DNA of 64,000 nucleotides from Chitinophagales bacterium (GTDB taxonomy: Bacteria; Bacteroidota; Bacteroidia; Chitinophagales; Chitinophagaceae), in assembly GCA_026936105.1 (NCBI GenBank), contig JAIXKI010000003.1, forward strand, positions 14,688-78,687. Direction: 5' to 3'. The translations under genes and the position numbers were made by a program. Under the pieces are notes generated by a model that saw nothing but the letters and a program-made list of their open reading frames with translations, had not been told where the DNA came from and made no database searches. Shown here piece after piece: positions 8,077-17,529 of this stretch; position 1 is the first letter of the stretch; every line of letters starts with the position of its first letter.

Positions 8077-9225
8077 TTATTTCTTTAACACAATTCTGAA
8101 AGTGGTTCCTTTTCCCGGCTCCGAATTTTTTACAAAAATCTCGCCTTTGTGATATTGATTTATGATCCTTTTTGATAAGGTAAGACCCAATCCCCAACCT
8201 CTTTTTTTAGTGGTGAAGCCGGGTTTGAAAACTTTGGAAATATATTGCCTGGGTATCCCCTTGCCGCTGTCGGCCACGTCAACGGTAACGGTGTTGAACC
8301 CGCTCTGAATGTCAATGTTGATATTTCCTTTTCCTTCCATGGCGTCGAGTGCGTTTTTCAACAGGTTCTCGATCACCCAATCAAAAAGCGGAGCTGAGAT
8401 CAGTGCCTTTACATTCTGCAACCCGTGTGTGTCCACCGAAATACTCACTTTATCCGAAGCCCTTTTGCGGATATAATCCACCATATTGCTGATCTGTGGC
8501 ACCAGGTCAATGGATTCCAGTTGCGGAGTGCTTCCGATCTTTCCAAAGCGGTCGGATACCAGCCTGAGACGGCTCACATCTTTTCCGAGTTCCGCCACCA
8601 TATCTTCATTCCCCGGTTTTTCTTTCATCATTTCCAACCATCCTTCAAGAGATGACACGGGTGTGCCCATCTGGTGAGCGGTTTCCTTTGCCATTCCTGC
8701 CCAGACCTGGTTTTGTGCGGAGCGGTAACTGCTTCTCAGTGCAAGAAGGGTGACAATGACGAACAACCCAACGATCAGAAGCTGAACAAAAGGGAAGTAT
8801 CTTATTTCATTCAGCAATTCAGTGTGGCCGTAATAATACCTGTTGAACTTATCAGGATGAAAGGGATCTTTCCATACTATCGGTTCATTCAATGATTTCA
8901 GCTTGGCTAATTTTTTTTTCAAATAGCCTTCACGCTCCACTTTGGAAGAATCGAGATTGATGTATTCCAGAATGCTGTCTTTTTCATTGGTGACAATGAT
9001 GGGGATATCTGTATTATTTTGAGTGATGGCAAAAGCAAGGTCGGTATTGGAAGAATCTTTGGGATCCAGCAGTACATTGCTGGCCAATACCCATTCCGTC
9101 ACTTTTTTCTTTTCTTCCTTTTCTATCTTTCTTGCGAGATAAGCGGAATAGAAAATGGTCCCTGTTACAATGCATATTGCTACGAAAGCCAATCCTGTTC
9201 TCCATGTAAATAATTGCTGAAACAT
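8077..9225 (-). CDS. membrane sensor histidine kinase
   Basis: A 382-residue kinase. TM1 spans about residues 10-29, an extracytoplasmic segment 30-143, and TM2 144-163. The H-box is AHQMGTPVSS with H184, a variant common in Bacteroidota. An N-box (NLLKNALDAM), G-boxes (DSGKGIP and GWGLGLTLSK) and F-box (FKPGFTTKK) complete a GHKL ATPase, so the kinase looks active. No HAMP domain is evident between TM2 and the H-box. No response regulator gene lies next to it, so partner and signal are unknown. It is divergent from the glycosyltransferase gene. Confidence 0.92.
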   Translation of the reverse strand: MFQQLFTWRTGLAFVAICIVTGTIFYSAYLARKIEKEEKKKVTEWVLASNVLLDPKDSSNTDLAFAITQNNTDIPIIVTNEKDSILEYINLDSSKVEREGYLKKKLAKLKSLNEPIVWKDPFHPDKFNRYYYGHTELLNEIRYFPFVQLLIVGLFVIVTLLALRSSYRSAQNQVWAGMAKETAHQMGTPVSSLEGWLEMMKEKPGNEDMVAELGKDVSRLRLVSDRFGKIGSTPQLESIDLVPQISNMVDYIRKRASDKVSISVDTHGLQNVKALISAPLFDWVIENLLKNALDAMEGKGNINIDIQSGFNTVTVDVADSGKGIPRQYISKVFKPGFTTKKRGWGLGLTLSKRIINQYHKGEIFVKNSEPGKGTTFRIVLKK

Positions 9226-9259
9226 GTTTCGAATTTAACAAGGATAAACCGGCTTGCCT

Positions 9260-9267
9260 TATTTTTG
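9260..9267 (+). promoter_or_regulatory. -7 element TATTTTTG of the glycosyltransferase gene
   Basis: An exact TAnnTTTG match 17 bp before the TTG start at 9285, implying a very short 5' leader. No -33 TTG at the usual spacing. Confidence 0.45.
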
Positions 9268-9284
9268 AATAAATATTTTATCAC

Positions 9285-10316
9285 TTGCCGCTGTCACCCA
9301 AAGTGTCTGTTGTCATATTGAACTGGAACGGGAAAAATTATCTGGAAAAATTTCTTCCTTCTGTCCTGGCATCTGCCTATCCTTATCTTGAGATCATAGT
9401 GGCCGACAATGCATCTACCGATGATTCAGTTTCTCTTCTCCGGCAAAAATTTCCATCGGTGCGGGTTATACAACTTGATAAAAACTATGGATTTGCCGGA
9501 GGATATAACAAAGCTTTGGCTGAGGTAAACTCGGATTATTATATGATCCTGAATTCAGATGTGGAAGTTCCCAAGGGATGGCTTGAGCCCATGATGCAGC
9601 TTTTAGAGTCGGATCTTTCCATTGCAGCATGTCAACCGAAAATCCTTTCATATAATGACCGGACTAAATTTGAGTATGCGGGAGCTGCGGGCGGATGGCT
9701 GGATAAATACGGATATCCATTTGCCAAAGGCAGAATTTTCGATGTGATAGAAGAAGATCGTGGCCAGTATGACCGGTCGGAGCCGATTTTTTGGGCAAGC
9801 GGCGCTGCACTTTTCATCCGGTCCGGGATCTTTCATGAGATGAAAGGATTTGATGAGTATTTTTTTGCACACCAGGAAGAGATAGACCTGTGCTGGAGGA
9901 TACAACTGGCAGGATATAAAATCTATTCCTGTCCTTCATCAGTGGTTTATCATGTTGGCGGAGGCACATTGCCCCGAACCAATTCACGCAAGACCTATCT
10001 GAACTTCAGAAATAACCGGATCATGTTGTCCAAGAATTTGCCTTTTGCATCGAAGGTTCGTGTACTTTTTGTAAGGGGAATCCTGGATAGCATCTCGGCA
10101 ATGAAAGGATTGTTATCGGGAGATGGAGGTTATTTTGTTGCCATTCTCAGAGCGCATCTTGCTTTTTATAAATGGCTTTTATTTTTTCGCAAAAAGAGTG
10201 TGTTGCCGGCGGTGAGACATAATAAAGTTTCAGGATATCTTGACAGGAACATAGCCTGGCTGCATTTTGTGAAAAAGAAAAAATATTTCTCAGAAATTGT
10301 AACTAAATTAGATTGA
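9285..10316 (+). CDS. glycosyltransferase family 2 protein
   Basis: A 343-residue GT-A enzyme that moves a sugar from a nucleotide-sugar to an acceptor, probably in cell-envelope polysaccharide synthesis. The N-terminus shows VSVVILNWNG, then DNASTDD (41-47), the metal-binding region LNSDVE (89-94), and EEIDLCWR (198-205) with the catalytic acidic residues. This pattern fits rhamnosyltransferase-like members. A hydrophobic stretch near residue 285-300 may associate with the membrane. The start is taken as TTG at 9285, since no ATG precedes the conserved strand. Donor and acceptor cannot be inferred, as it stands alone. Confidence 0.9.
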   Translation: MPLSPKVSVVILNWNGKNYLEKFLPSVLASAYPYLEIIVADNASTDDSVSLLRQKFPSVRVIQLDKNYGFAGGYNKALAEVNSDYYMILNSDVEVPKGWLEPMMQLLESDLSIAACQPKILSYNDRTKFEYAGAAGGWLDKYGYPFAKGRIFDVIEEDRGQYDRSEPIFWASGAALFIRSGIFHEMKGFDEYFFAHQEEIDLCWRIQLAGYKIYSCPSSVVYHVGGGTLPRTNSRKTYLNFRNNRIMLSKNLPFASKVRVLFVRGILDSISAMKGLLSGDGGYFVAILRAHLAFYKWLLFFRKKSVLPAVRHNKVSGYLDRNIAWLHFVKKKKYFSEIVTKLD

Positions 10317-10341
10317 TTATTTTTGCGAATCCTTATTTTTG
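10313..10341 (+). promoter_or_regulatory. promoter TTG-N18-TATTTTTG of the small membrane protein gene
   Basis: A TTG at 10313-10315 and an exact TAnnTTTG at 10334-10341, separated by 18 bp, match the Bacteroidota housekeeping promoter. The ATG at 10359 follows 17 bp later. Confidence 0.6.
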
Positions 10342-10358
10342 TAACACAACTAACAGCT

Positions 10359-10577
10359 ATGACCACACAAGAGGAATATCAGCAGGATCTTCGAAAAGTA
10401 CAGGGTAGCGACTTCACTCACAGTTGGGTGTCATCCTCCGCATTCCTGTTTTATCTTCAGGTATTTTGCTTCTGTGCATTATTATTAGGCGGATGCTATA
10501 TGCTTTATACCAAGAGGTTCCATAAGCCTGATGTGACCATACAGGAAAGCACTCTCTACACACCGGTATATAAATAA
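10359..10577 (+). CDS. small single-pass membrane protein, unknown function
   Basis: This is a 72-residue protein I do not recognise. A polar N-terminus of about 26 residues with DLRKVQGSDF is followed by one membrane segment (about residues 27-50, rich in F, L, C) and a short tail. The ATG at 10359 is preferred over an in-frame upstream ATG at 10323 because the predicted promoter lies between them. The frame, promoter and spacing support a real gene. There is no neighbour that hints at a job. Confidence 0.6.
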   Translation: MTTQEEYQQDLRKVQGSDFTHSWVSSSAFLFYLQVFCFCALLLGGCYMLYTKRFHKPDVTIQESTLYTPVYK

Positions 10578-10656
10578 AATAGTAAGGGCAAAATTTTTTT
10601 CACATGGGCTCAATTATTAATTTTGCTGCCCGTCAGATCTTTATACTTACTTATAT

Positions 10657-10729
10657 GCGGAAGTAGCTCAGTTGGTAGAGCGCAACCTTGCCAAGGTTGA
10701 GGTCGCGGGTTCGAGCCTCGTCTTCCGCT
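10657..10729 (+). tRNA. tRNA-Gly(GCC)
   Basis: Acceptor GCGGAAG/CTTCCGC with discriminator T. Anticodon arm CAACC-TTGCCAA-GGTTG (anticodon GCC, Gly). T arm CGCGGGTTCGAGCCTCG, one base beyond the canonical stem. CCA is encoded at 10730-10732. Confidence 0.97.
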
Positions 10730-10779
10730 CCACATCCATCAGTAAGCTACTGGTGGATTTTTTAGTTTTAGCTGTTCCT

Positions 10780-10865
10780 GCCCCGGTGGTGGAATTGGTA
10801 GACACGCAGGACTTAAAATCCTGTGGGCCGTAAGGCCTGTACGGGTTCAACTCCCGTCTGGGGCA
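10780..10865 (+). tRNA. tRNA-Leu(UAA)
   Basis: This 86-nt class II tRNA has acceptor GCCCCGG/CTGGGGC, anticodon arm CAGGA-CTTAAAA-TCCTG (anticodon TAA, Leu), a long variable arm, and T arm ACGGGTTCAACTCCCGT. It lies 50 bp after tRNA-Gly on the same strand and probably shares its transcript. Confidence 0.97.
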
Positions 10866-10871
10866 CTTTTT

Positions 10872-10908
10872 AAAAAGCCGTTCCTTTTTTCTAAAGGACG
10901 GTTTTTTG
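10872..10908 (+). terminator. intrinsic terminator after the tRNA-Gly/tRNA-Leu pair (bidirectional)
   Basis: CCGTTCCTTT pairs with AAAGGACGG (one bulged T) and is flanked by A-rich and T-rich runs, so it can end the tRNA transcript on the plus strand and the YD-repeat gene on the minus strand. Confidence 0.7.
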
Positions 10909-10915
10909 TTTTCCC

Positions 10916-11758
10916 TCATTGCCCTGAAAAAATGTAAGTGTATTCGATCTTTCCCGTCATCATCTTGTCTTTATTGTATAGGGCTTCTTTCGTCTTCAGG
11001 CCTTTGTCATTATAAGCATATCTCCAGATCAGGTATCCAAGATTCTGGTTGGATAAGGTAGTGAGTTTCTGAATTACATGATCGCTTTCATCATATTCGA
11101 ACATAAGGTCAGGTAAAAGTTTTTTCAGTCTTTCATTATAGCGGACAATATCGGTCAGTCTGTTTTTATCATCGTAGTAATAATAGATCTTTTCTCCCGC
11201 ATTCCCGTTCCGGAAAGATTGTTCATCCTCCACATTCCCTTTTTCATCGGTGTGGAATTTGTATTCGGCGCTATCCTTCCCGTCAATCACCTGGATCATT
11301 CTTTCAGGCCTACCTGCTGCACTATAATACCAGTAATGGACCTCATTCGAGTTGATCTCATCACCCGTGTCTTTTGTGTTGTTCCTTATCGAACTGATCT
11401 TCCCGTCGGCATCATAAGTGTAAGTGGTGATACTTTTCAGCCCACCACTCGAATCTGTTATACTCAGCAATTTTCCCTGCTCATCAAATTTTAAAATATT
11501 TACGGTTATATCTGTTCCCTGCCGGGTGGTGGTCATTAAGACCGTTCCGTTTTGAAGTATTTCTTTTTTCTCATCAAAATCGCTTGTAATGACACCTTTT
11601 GGGTCATATCCTGCTGCGGTAATGGTACTTACCTTATTTAAAAGATAACTCTTCATTGACCGGTCTGTCTCTTCAGAACTGACGAGATCTTTGTAATAAT
11701 ATTGTGCAAAAGAAGGCAGGGATGAGAAAGCAAGTAAGAGCAGGAACAGATCTTTCAT
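10916..11758 (-). CDS. secreted protein with YD/RHS-like repeats, unknown function
   Basis: From the ATG at 11758 this is a 280-residue protein with a signal peptide (MKDLFLLLLAFSSLPSFA). The mature part contains short beta-repeat units of the YD type, such as YTYDADGKISS, YYYDDKNRLTD and YAYNDKGLKTK, as in RHS/YD proteins but far too short for a toxin shell. Bacteroidota encode many such small secreted proteins of unknown role. The ATG at 11782 is unlikely because the -7 element TACTTTTG (11780-11787) overlaps it. It converges with the tRNA pair through the bidirectional terminator. Confidence 0.7.
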   Translation of the reverse strand: MKDLFLLLLAFSSLPSFAQYYYKDLVSSEETDRSMKSYLLNKVSTITAAGYDPKGVITSDFDEKKEILQNGTVLMTTTRQGTDITVNILKFDEQGKLLSITDSSGGLKSITTYTYDADGKISSIRNNTKDTGDEINSNEVHYWYYSAAGRPERMIQVIDGKDSAEYKFHTDEKGNVEDEQSFRNGNAGEKIYYYYDDKNRLTDIVRYNERLKKLLPDLMFEYDESDHVIQKLTTLSNQNLGYLIWRYAYNDKGLKTKEALYNKDKMMTGKIEYTYIFSGQ

Positions 11759-11779
11759 TGGCGGGTTACATTTCGGGTT

Positions 11780-11787
11780 CAAAAGTA
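11780..11787 (-). promoter_or_regulatory. -7 element TACTTTTG of the YD-repeat gene
   Basis: An exact TAnnTTTG match on the minus strand, 22 bp before the ATG at 11758. It overlaps the alternative ATG at 11782 and so argues against it. Confidence 0.45.
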
Positions 11788-11857
11788 GTTGAATTGTTCA
11801 GTAACGTAAAAGGAAACACGCTTGTATTTTTCTGCTTATTTTTAATAAAAATTTATA

Positions 11858-12934
11858 GTGGCACATGGCCATGAAAGGAAGGAAAAAAAATGCCTGAACT
11901 GCGGCGCAACAGTCTATGGCCGCTATTGTCATGTATGCGGGCAGGAAAATATTGAGCCCAAAGAAACCTTCTGGAACATGGTGCTCCATTTTTTTGCCGA
12001 CATCACTCACTTCGACAGTAAGTTTTTTAAAACGGTAAAATACCTGATAGTCCGCCCGGGGTTTTTGTCAAAAGAATATTTAAAAGGCAGAAGGGCAAGT
12101 TATCTGCATCCTGTAAGAATGTATGTTTTCACTTCTGCTTTTTTCTTTCTTCTTTTTTTTAGCTTTTTCCGCTCAAAACACGATCCGGCTGCAGCGCTGA
12201 ACACGCCATTGCCCATGGAGGACAGGAAAGAATACATCGAATTACTGGAAAAGAAACTGAGTGCAGACAGCTCAAACACAGATCTGAAAAATAAATTGCT
12301 CTGCGCAAAAGACACTGCCTGCCTGGTGACTGTTAAAGATCTTCTTAATTTGGAATCGGAAGGGTTTAGCATCAGCTTTGACAATAGAGACTATACGTCG
12401 CTGCATGAATATGATTCTGTCCAGAAGTCTTTACCGGCTACTCAGAGAGATGGCTGGTTCATGAAGAAAGTGAATAGGAAACTGATTGAAATGAATGCGA
12501 AATTTAGAAATAACAGAGATGAGACTGTTAAAGAAATCAAGGAAAGTGTACTGCACCGGCTGCCTTACATGTTTTTTATATCATTGCCCCTGTTTGCATT
12601 ATTACTGAAACTGCTTTACATAAGGCGTAAGCAATTTTATTTTATAGATCACGGCATCTTCACTATTCATTTTTACATCTTCAGTTTCCTGGTAATGATC
12701 GCATTCTTTACCGTTGATAAGCTCGAGGCTGCCCTCGGATGGAGATTGTTTAGCTGGTTCGAATTCCTGATTTTTATAGGTTCGCTTTTTTACTTGTACA
12801 AAGCGATGCGTAATTTTTATGGACAGCGAAGATTTAAGACCTTTGTAAAATTCCTGATCATCGGTTTTGTATCTGTAATAATGCTATCGGTTTTGTTTGT
12901 TCTGTTTTTAATCTTTTCAGCGGTCACTATATAA
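11858..12934 (+). CDS. DUF3667 domain-containing membrane protein
   Basis: A 358-residue protein with an N-terminal zinc-ribbon-like pair (C12/C15 and C24/C27, within KCLNCGATVYGRYCHVCGQ) followed by the DUF3667 region with FFADITHFDSKF. Hydrophobic segments are seen near residues 86-102, 225-240, 255-275, 285-300 and 325-355. A polar, lysine-rich stretch of about 100 residues separates the first from the rest. The family is common in Bacteroidota and its function is unknown. The start is taken as GTG at 11858, as the next ATG would cut close to the zinc ribbon. It is probably co-directional with mazG 9 bp downstream. Confidence 0.85.
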   Translation: MAHGHERKEKKCLNCGATVYGRYCHVCGQENIEPKETFWNMVLHFFADITHFDSKFFKTVKYLIVRPGFLSKEYLKGRRASYLHPVRMYVFTSAFFFLLFFSFFRSKHDPAAALNTPLPMEDRKEYIELLEKKLSADSSNTDLKNKLLCAKDTACLVTVKDLLNLESEGFSISFDNRDYTSLHEYDSVQKSLPATQRDGWFMKKVNRKLIEMNAKFRNNRDETVKEIKESVLHRLPYMFFISLPLFALLLKLLYIRRKQFYFIDHGIFTIHFYIFSFLVMIAFFTVDKLEAALGWRLFSWFEFLIFIGSLFYLYKAMRNFYGQRRFKTFVKFLIIGFVSVIMLSVLFVLFLIFSAVTI

Positions 12935-12943
12935 AACTTCAGT

Positions 12944-13720
12944 ATGAAAAATGAATTAAGCGCTGCATTCCTCCGTTTAGTATTCATTATGGATGATCTG
13001 AGGGAGAAATGCCCCTGGGATAAGAAGCAAACCATCAGCTCTCTTCGTCAAATGACCATTGAAGAAACCTATGAACTTGCTGATTCCATCCTCGATGAGA
13101 ACTGGAAAGGCATCCGCGAAGAATTGGGCGACCTGTTGTTACATATCGTGTTTTATGCAAAGATCGGCAGGGAGCAGAGCCAATTCACACTTGAAGAGGT
13201 CATCAATGGTATTTGTGATAAGCTTATTGCCCGCCACCCTCATATATATGGCGATGTGAAGGTGAATGATGCAGAGGATGTCAAGAAAAACTGGGAGAAC
13301 CTGAAACTGAAGGAGGGAAAGAAATCGGTATTGGAAGGGGTGCCGGTCTCGCTGCCTTCGCTGGTGAAAGCTATGCGCCTGCAGGAAAAAGCAAAACAGG
13401 TGGGATTTGAATGGGAAAATAAAGACCAGGTCTGGGAGAAAGTGGAAGAAGAGATGAAAGAACTGAAGGAAGCCGTGTCTTCCGGTACTCCGGCTGAGGC
13501 GGAAGAAGAGCTGGGCGATGTATTTTTTTCGCTGGTCAATTATGCACGATTTTTGCAGATCGATGCAGACCGGGCACTTGAATTCACCAATAAAAAATTT
13601 ATACAGAGATTCACACAAATGGAGCAATGGGCGCTTCAGCAAGGGAGGGATCTGAACAAGATGACCCTGGAAGAAATGGATGCCATCTGGAATTCAGTTA
13701 AGCAAAGAGGATCGGTTTGA
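12944..13720 (+). CDS. mazG: nucleoside triphosphate pyrophosphohydrolase MazG
   Basis: MazG hydrolyses NTPs and dNTPs to monophosphates and pyrophosphate, acting in nucleotide-pool cleansing. The 258-residue length matches the two-domain E. coli type. Both repeats show the metal-binding EExxD pattern: EELGDLL at residues 59-65 and EELGDVF in the second half. CPWDKKQT at 23-30 is also diagnostic. The gene overlaps the next gene by 4 bp (TTGA), which suggests translational coupling to the large histidine kinase, a pairing with no obvious functional reason. Confidence 0.95.
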   Translation: MKNELSAAFLRLVFIMDDLREKCPWDKKQTISSLRQMTIEETYELADSILDENWKGIREELGDLLLHIVFYAKIGREQSQFTLEEVINGICDKLIARHPHIYGDVKVNDAEDVKKNWENLKLKEGKKSVLEGVPVSLPSLVKAMRLQEKAKQVGFEWENKDQVWEKVEEEMKELKEAVSSGTPAEAEEELGDVFFSLVNYARFLQIDADRALEFTNKKFIQRFTQMEQWALQQGRDLNKMTLEEMDAIWNSVKQRGSV

Positions 13721-16700
13721 AAAAAAATGCCTTATATAATTTCTTAGCGCATTACGGTTTGCTGGTGCTGGCAGCCGTATTGTTCATTTTTTCAATAGGA
13801 TTCAACAAGATCTATTCGGAAAACACTTCCGTAAGCAGGGAAGTGCGCTTGCTCGAGAATTATCTGCATCAGCAGGAAAAAGATTTTTCTGAATTTTTAC
13901 AGGATACTTCACTGATCAGGAAATTATATGATAACCGGGAATCAATTGAGGAGTTTGATAAGGTTGTTGCAAAGAAATACGGAATATTCCTGGTCTCAGA
14001 GAATATTTTCGGAGAGGCAAAGGTTCGTTTTTGGAACACTCAGGTTATCCTTCCGTCACCAGAAACATATCAGTTGGATAGCGGGGAATACCCCCAACGT
14101 CTTGACAATGGTTATTACCTTACCATAAAGAGTATCATGAATCTGCCGGGTATCGGCAACCGGATCTTTGTTTATGGCATGATCCCGGTAGAATCTGATT
14201 TCTTTATTGAAACGGATTATCTCCCACAGCGGTTTGCTTACAGCCGTACTGCGTCAAACCGGGTGATGATCAGTAATACCGAAACCTCTTTTCCTGTAAA
14301 TTCCGTTTCCGGTAAGACTATCTTTTATCTTCAAAGAGCTTTGAAATCTACCGGTACCGTTCCTTTTAATGATATCTGGACCATCATACTCCGGTTCAGT
14401 GCATTGTTCTTTTTACTGATCTTTTTTCATTTGCGTGCGGAAACTGTTGCCCGAAAGAAGAATGCATTGAAAGGGATAGCGCTTCTGGCCATCCTGTTGT
14501 TTTCATTACGGGTTCTTATTTATTTTTTTCCTTCTATTCTCAACTTACGGCAATTTGAATTATTCGATCCTTCCATATACGGTTCGAACATAGTGCAACG
14601 GTCGCTGGGCGATCTGCTGATCAATGCTGTTTTCTTTTGCTGGATCATTCTGTTCGCATGGTCCAAATTGCAGCATGAGCAGGATCTTGCTTTACGTTTG
14701 CCTTTAAAACTCCGATGGATTACCGGATTCATTTCATTGTGCCTGCTTATACTATCCACTTTTCTTCTGGCCACTGTGATCCGGAGCATGGTGTCTGATT
14801 CAAAGATTTCCTTTGATGTTACGGATTTTTTCAGCCTCAATGCATACAGTATCGTGGGGTTTGTGGTGCTCGCCTGTCTTTCCTTTGCTTATTATTATTT
14901 CACGCAACTTTTATTCCGGCTGATCTTTCCCTTGTTTGCCGGGAGAACCATGATTGTTTACTTCACAATAGGAATTGCAGGGCTTGCTTATCTTACCTTT
15001 CGCTCCGGCGATCCTAAAGTATTATTTTATCTTCCTGTTTTATTATGGCTACTTGCCTATACCTGGCTGGTGAACAGGCAAGGCCTTCTTATCGGTAAGA
15101 TCCGCATCAATATTGCCGGAATACTTTTCTGGATATTTATTTTTTCCGCTTCCATTTCCATCATTCTGCTGACGGAAAATAAAAAAGTGGAGTGGGAAAA
15201 AAGAAAAGCTTACGCGGAAAAGCTGGTGGATCAAACGGATCCTTCCAGCGAAAGATTGCTCAGTATTGCCTTGCAATATCTTGACAAAGGTTTTTTGACC
15301 GATAACTTCAGCAGATTCTATGATGAAGATGAAGGAAAAAAATTCAGGGATAGCATCATAACCGAAAACTACCGCGGCTACCTGAATAAGTATGATACCA
15401 AACTATATGTTTACGACAGTTCCGGAAAAGGGATCAACAATGATGATCAGACAAGTTATGAAGCATTGAAAACAATACTGGGACAGTCGAAACAAACCAA
15501 TATCCACGGTATTTATTATTACGAAACTTCCTTTGACCAGTTTACCTATATTACGGCGAGGGAAGTGTTTGATGATGAGGGCAGACTGAGAGGATCGCTG
15601 TTCATCATTTCCAATCCCAAGAAATACAGCAGCGAAGCTTTGTTCCCTGAACTCTTTAAACAGTTGAAACAGGGAGAGGCTGAAAATTCCCCGATCTATT
15701 CTTATGCTATTTACAATAAAAAAAGATTAGTATCGCCATCCAATAAATATCCTTTCCCTACCACTATTACCGACCAGGAATTGCCCAAACAGGAATATGA
15801 AAGGAGGGTCAATGGGGATTATGATGAGCTTTGGTATCGTGCCAGCAATGATAAAGTAGTGGTAATGGCCAGGAAAAGTGATGCAGCCATTGAGGCGATC
15901 ACATTGTTCTCCTATATCTTTTGCTCTTTTCTCTTTCTGGTGGCTTTGGTGCAACTGATCTCAGTATTGCTGAAAAATATTTATTACCATGAGGGATTCA
16001 AAAAGATATTCCAGTTGAACATAAGGATGCAGGTGCACGGCACCATCATTTTTATCAGCGTTTTTTCTTTCCTGGTGATTGGTATTGTAACTCTTTCTTT
16101 TTTCAAAAGCAGATATAATACCAATAATGCCGACAAGCTGAGCCGTACTATGAGAATCATGGTAAATGAGATTCAGAAAAAGCAATCGGATCACAGCACC
16201 TTCGATGATATGGTGATGATCTATGACTCGGTGAGCAACTACGATCTTCAAAAACTGGTAGATGAGGTTTCTGACATTCACGACATGGATGTGAATGTTT
16301 ACGATATTGATGGCAACCTGAAAGTTTCTTCCGAGGCAAACGTGTATCGAAAAGGAGTGCTGAGTACAAAAATGAACCCTGTTGCTTATTATTACCTGAG
16401 CAGGCTGAGGCAGGTGCAGCGTGTACAGAATGAGAAGATCGCTGATCTTTCCTATATCAGCATATATGCTCCCGTACGTGATGATGATGGTAATGTATAT
16501 GGTTATCTCAACATCCCTTATTTCGCTTCTCAAAGAGAGTTGAACCAGGAAGTGTCAAATTTCCTGGTGGCAATCATCAATCTGAATGCATTCATTTTTC
16601 TTATTGCCGGTGTGATTGCTTTGTTCATCACCAACCGCATTACCCGTTCTTTCTCGCTGATCAGTGAAAAGATGCGGGAAGTGAACCTGGGAAGTAAAAA

Positions 16701-17481
16701 TGAAGAGATCGCCTGGAACCGTGATGATGAGATAGGCGAACTGGTCAAAGAATACAACAAAATGGTGGACAAGTTAGGAGAAAGCGCAGCTGCTCTTGCC
16801 AAGAGCGAAAGGGAAGGAGCCTGGAGAGAAATGGCCAGGCAGGTGGCACATGAAATCAAGAACCCGCTGACACCGATGAAACTGAGCATTCAGTATTTGC
16901 AGAAAGCAATAGACAATAATCAACCTAATGTAAAAGAGCTTTCTTCAAATGTTGCCAGGACACTGGTGGAGCAGATAGATCACCTGTCCAAGATTGCGGC
17001 AGATTTTTCACAGTTTGCCAATATCGGGAATGCACATGTAGAATTATTTGATCTGCATGATGTGATCAGTTCATTGAAAGATCTCTACCGTATCAATCCC
17101 AATGTGTCCATCAGTTGGGAACCTGTGCAGAATCAAGTTCTCCTGATGGCTGATAAAACGCAAATGAACCGGTTGTTCACCAATCTTTTTGCCAACGCAT
17201 TGGAAGCATGTAACGGAACGGGAAAATGCAGCATTGAAGTAAAGGAAGAACAAAATGACGGACTGATACAGGTAAATGTGAAAGATAACGGCGAAGGCAT
17301 TCCCGAAGAAATGCAATCCAAGATCTTTACTCCTAATTTCACTACCAAATCGTCCGGCACAGGTTTGGGATTGGCTATGTGCAAAGGGATTGTGGAGCAG
17401 GCTAAAGGAAAAATCTGGTTTGAAACCGAACAGGGGAAAGGTACCACATTTCATGTACAGTTGCCGGTAGCAGCTTTATAA
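13717..17481 (+). CDS. very large multi-pass sensor histidine kinase (12 TM, three sensor regions)
   Basis: A 1254-residue kinase starting at a TTG that overlaps the mazG stop. Predicted layout: TM1 (11-31), extracytoplasmic region 1 (32-221), TM2-TM9 (222-486), region 2 (about 487-727), TM10 and TM11 (728-797), region 3 (798-948), TM12 (949-972), HAMP (about 973-1025), HisKA with H1045 in RQVAHEIKNP, and a C-terminal GHKL ATPase (DNGEGIPEE, TKSSGTGLGLAMCK). Positive charges lie in the loops predicted to be cytoplasmic, which supports the topology. The C-terminal part resembles NtrY-type kinases. No response regulator is adjacent. I cannot name the N-terminal sensors. Confidence 0.88.
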   Translation: MKKNALYNFLAHYGLLVLAAVLFIFSIGFNKIYSENTSVSREVRLLENYLHQQEKDFSEFLQDTSLIRKLYDNRESIEEFDKVVAKKYGIFLVSENIFGEAKVRFWNTQVILPSPETYQLDSGEYPQRLDNGYYLTIKSIMNLPGIGNRIFVYGMIPVESDFFIETDYLPQRFAYSRTASNRVMISNTETSFPVNSVSGKTIFYLQRALKSTGTVPFNDIWTIILRFSALFFLLIFFHLRAETVARKKNALKGIALLAILLFSLRVLIYFFPSILNLRQFELFDPSIYGSNIVQRSLGDLLINAVFFCWIILFAWSKLQHEQDLALRLPLKLRWITGFISLCLLILSTFLLATVIRSMVSDSKISFDVTDFFSLNAYSIVGFVVLACLSFAYYYFTQLLFRLIFPLFAGRTMIVYFTIGIAGLAYLTFRSGDPKVLFYLPVLLWLLAYTWLVNRQGLLIGKIRINIAGILFWIFIFSASISIILLTENKKVEWEKRKAYAEKLVDQTDPSSERLLSIALQYLDKGFLTDNFSRFYDEDEGKKFRDSIITENYRGYLNKYDTKLYVYDSSGKGINNDDQTSYEALKTILGQSKQTNIHGIYYYETSFDQFTYITAREVFDDEGRLRGSLFIISNPKKYSSEALFPELFKQLKQGEAENSPIYSYAIYNKKRLVSPSNKYPFPTTITDQELPKQEYERRVNGDYDELWYRASNDKVVVMARKSDAAIEAITLFSYIFCSFLFLVALVQLISVLLKNIYYHEGFKKIFQLNIRMQVHGTIIFISVFSFLVIGIVTLSFFKSRYNTNNADKLSRTMRIMVNEIQKKQSDHSTFDDMVMIYDSVSNYDLQKLVDEVSDIHDMDVNVYDIDGNLKVSSEANVYRKGVLSTKMNPVAYYYLSRLRQVQRVQNEKIADLSYISIYAPVRDDDGNVYGYLNIPYFASQRELNQEVSNFLVAIINLNAFIFLIAGVIALFITNRITRSFSLISEKMREVNLGSKNEEIAWNRDDEIGELVKEYNKMVDKLGESAAALAKSEREGAWREMARQVAHEIKNPLTPMKLSIQYLQKAIDNNQPNVKELSSNVARTLVEQIDHLSKIAADFSQFANIGNAHVELFDLHDVISSLKDLYRINPNVSISWEPVQNQVLLMADKTQMNRLFTNLFANALEACNGTGKCSIEVKEEQNDGLIQVNVKDNGEGIPEEMQSKIFTPNFTTKSSGTGLGLAMCKGIVEQAKGKIWFETEQGKGTTFHVQLPVAAL

Positions 17482-17529
17482 GTATTCCGTCTCTTTTTAA
17501 GAAACCCTGATTCATTTTATTCTATTGAA

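Noticed and set aside
15961-16533. Open frame of 190 codons antisense to the giant histidine kinase
   Set aside because: The sense frame is continuous and supported by membrane topology and kinase motifs; the antisense product is an Ile/His-rich shadow.
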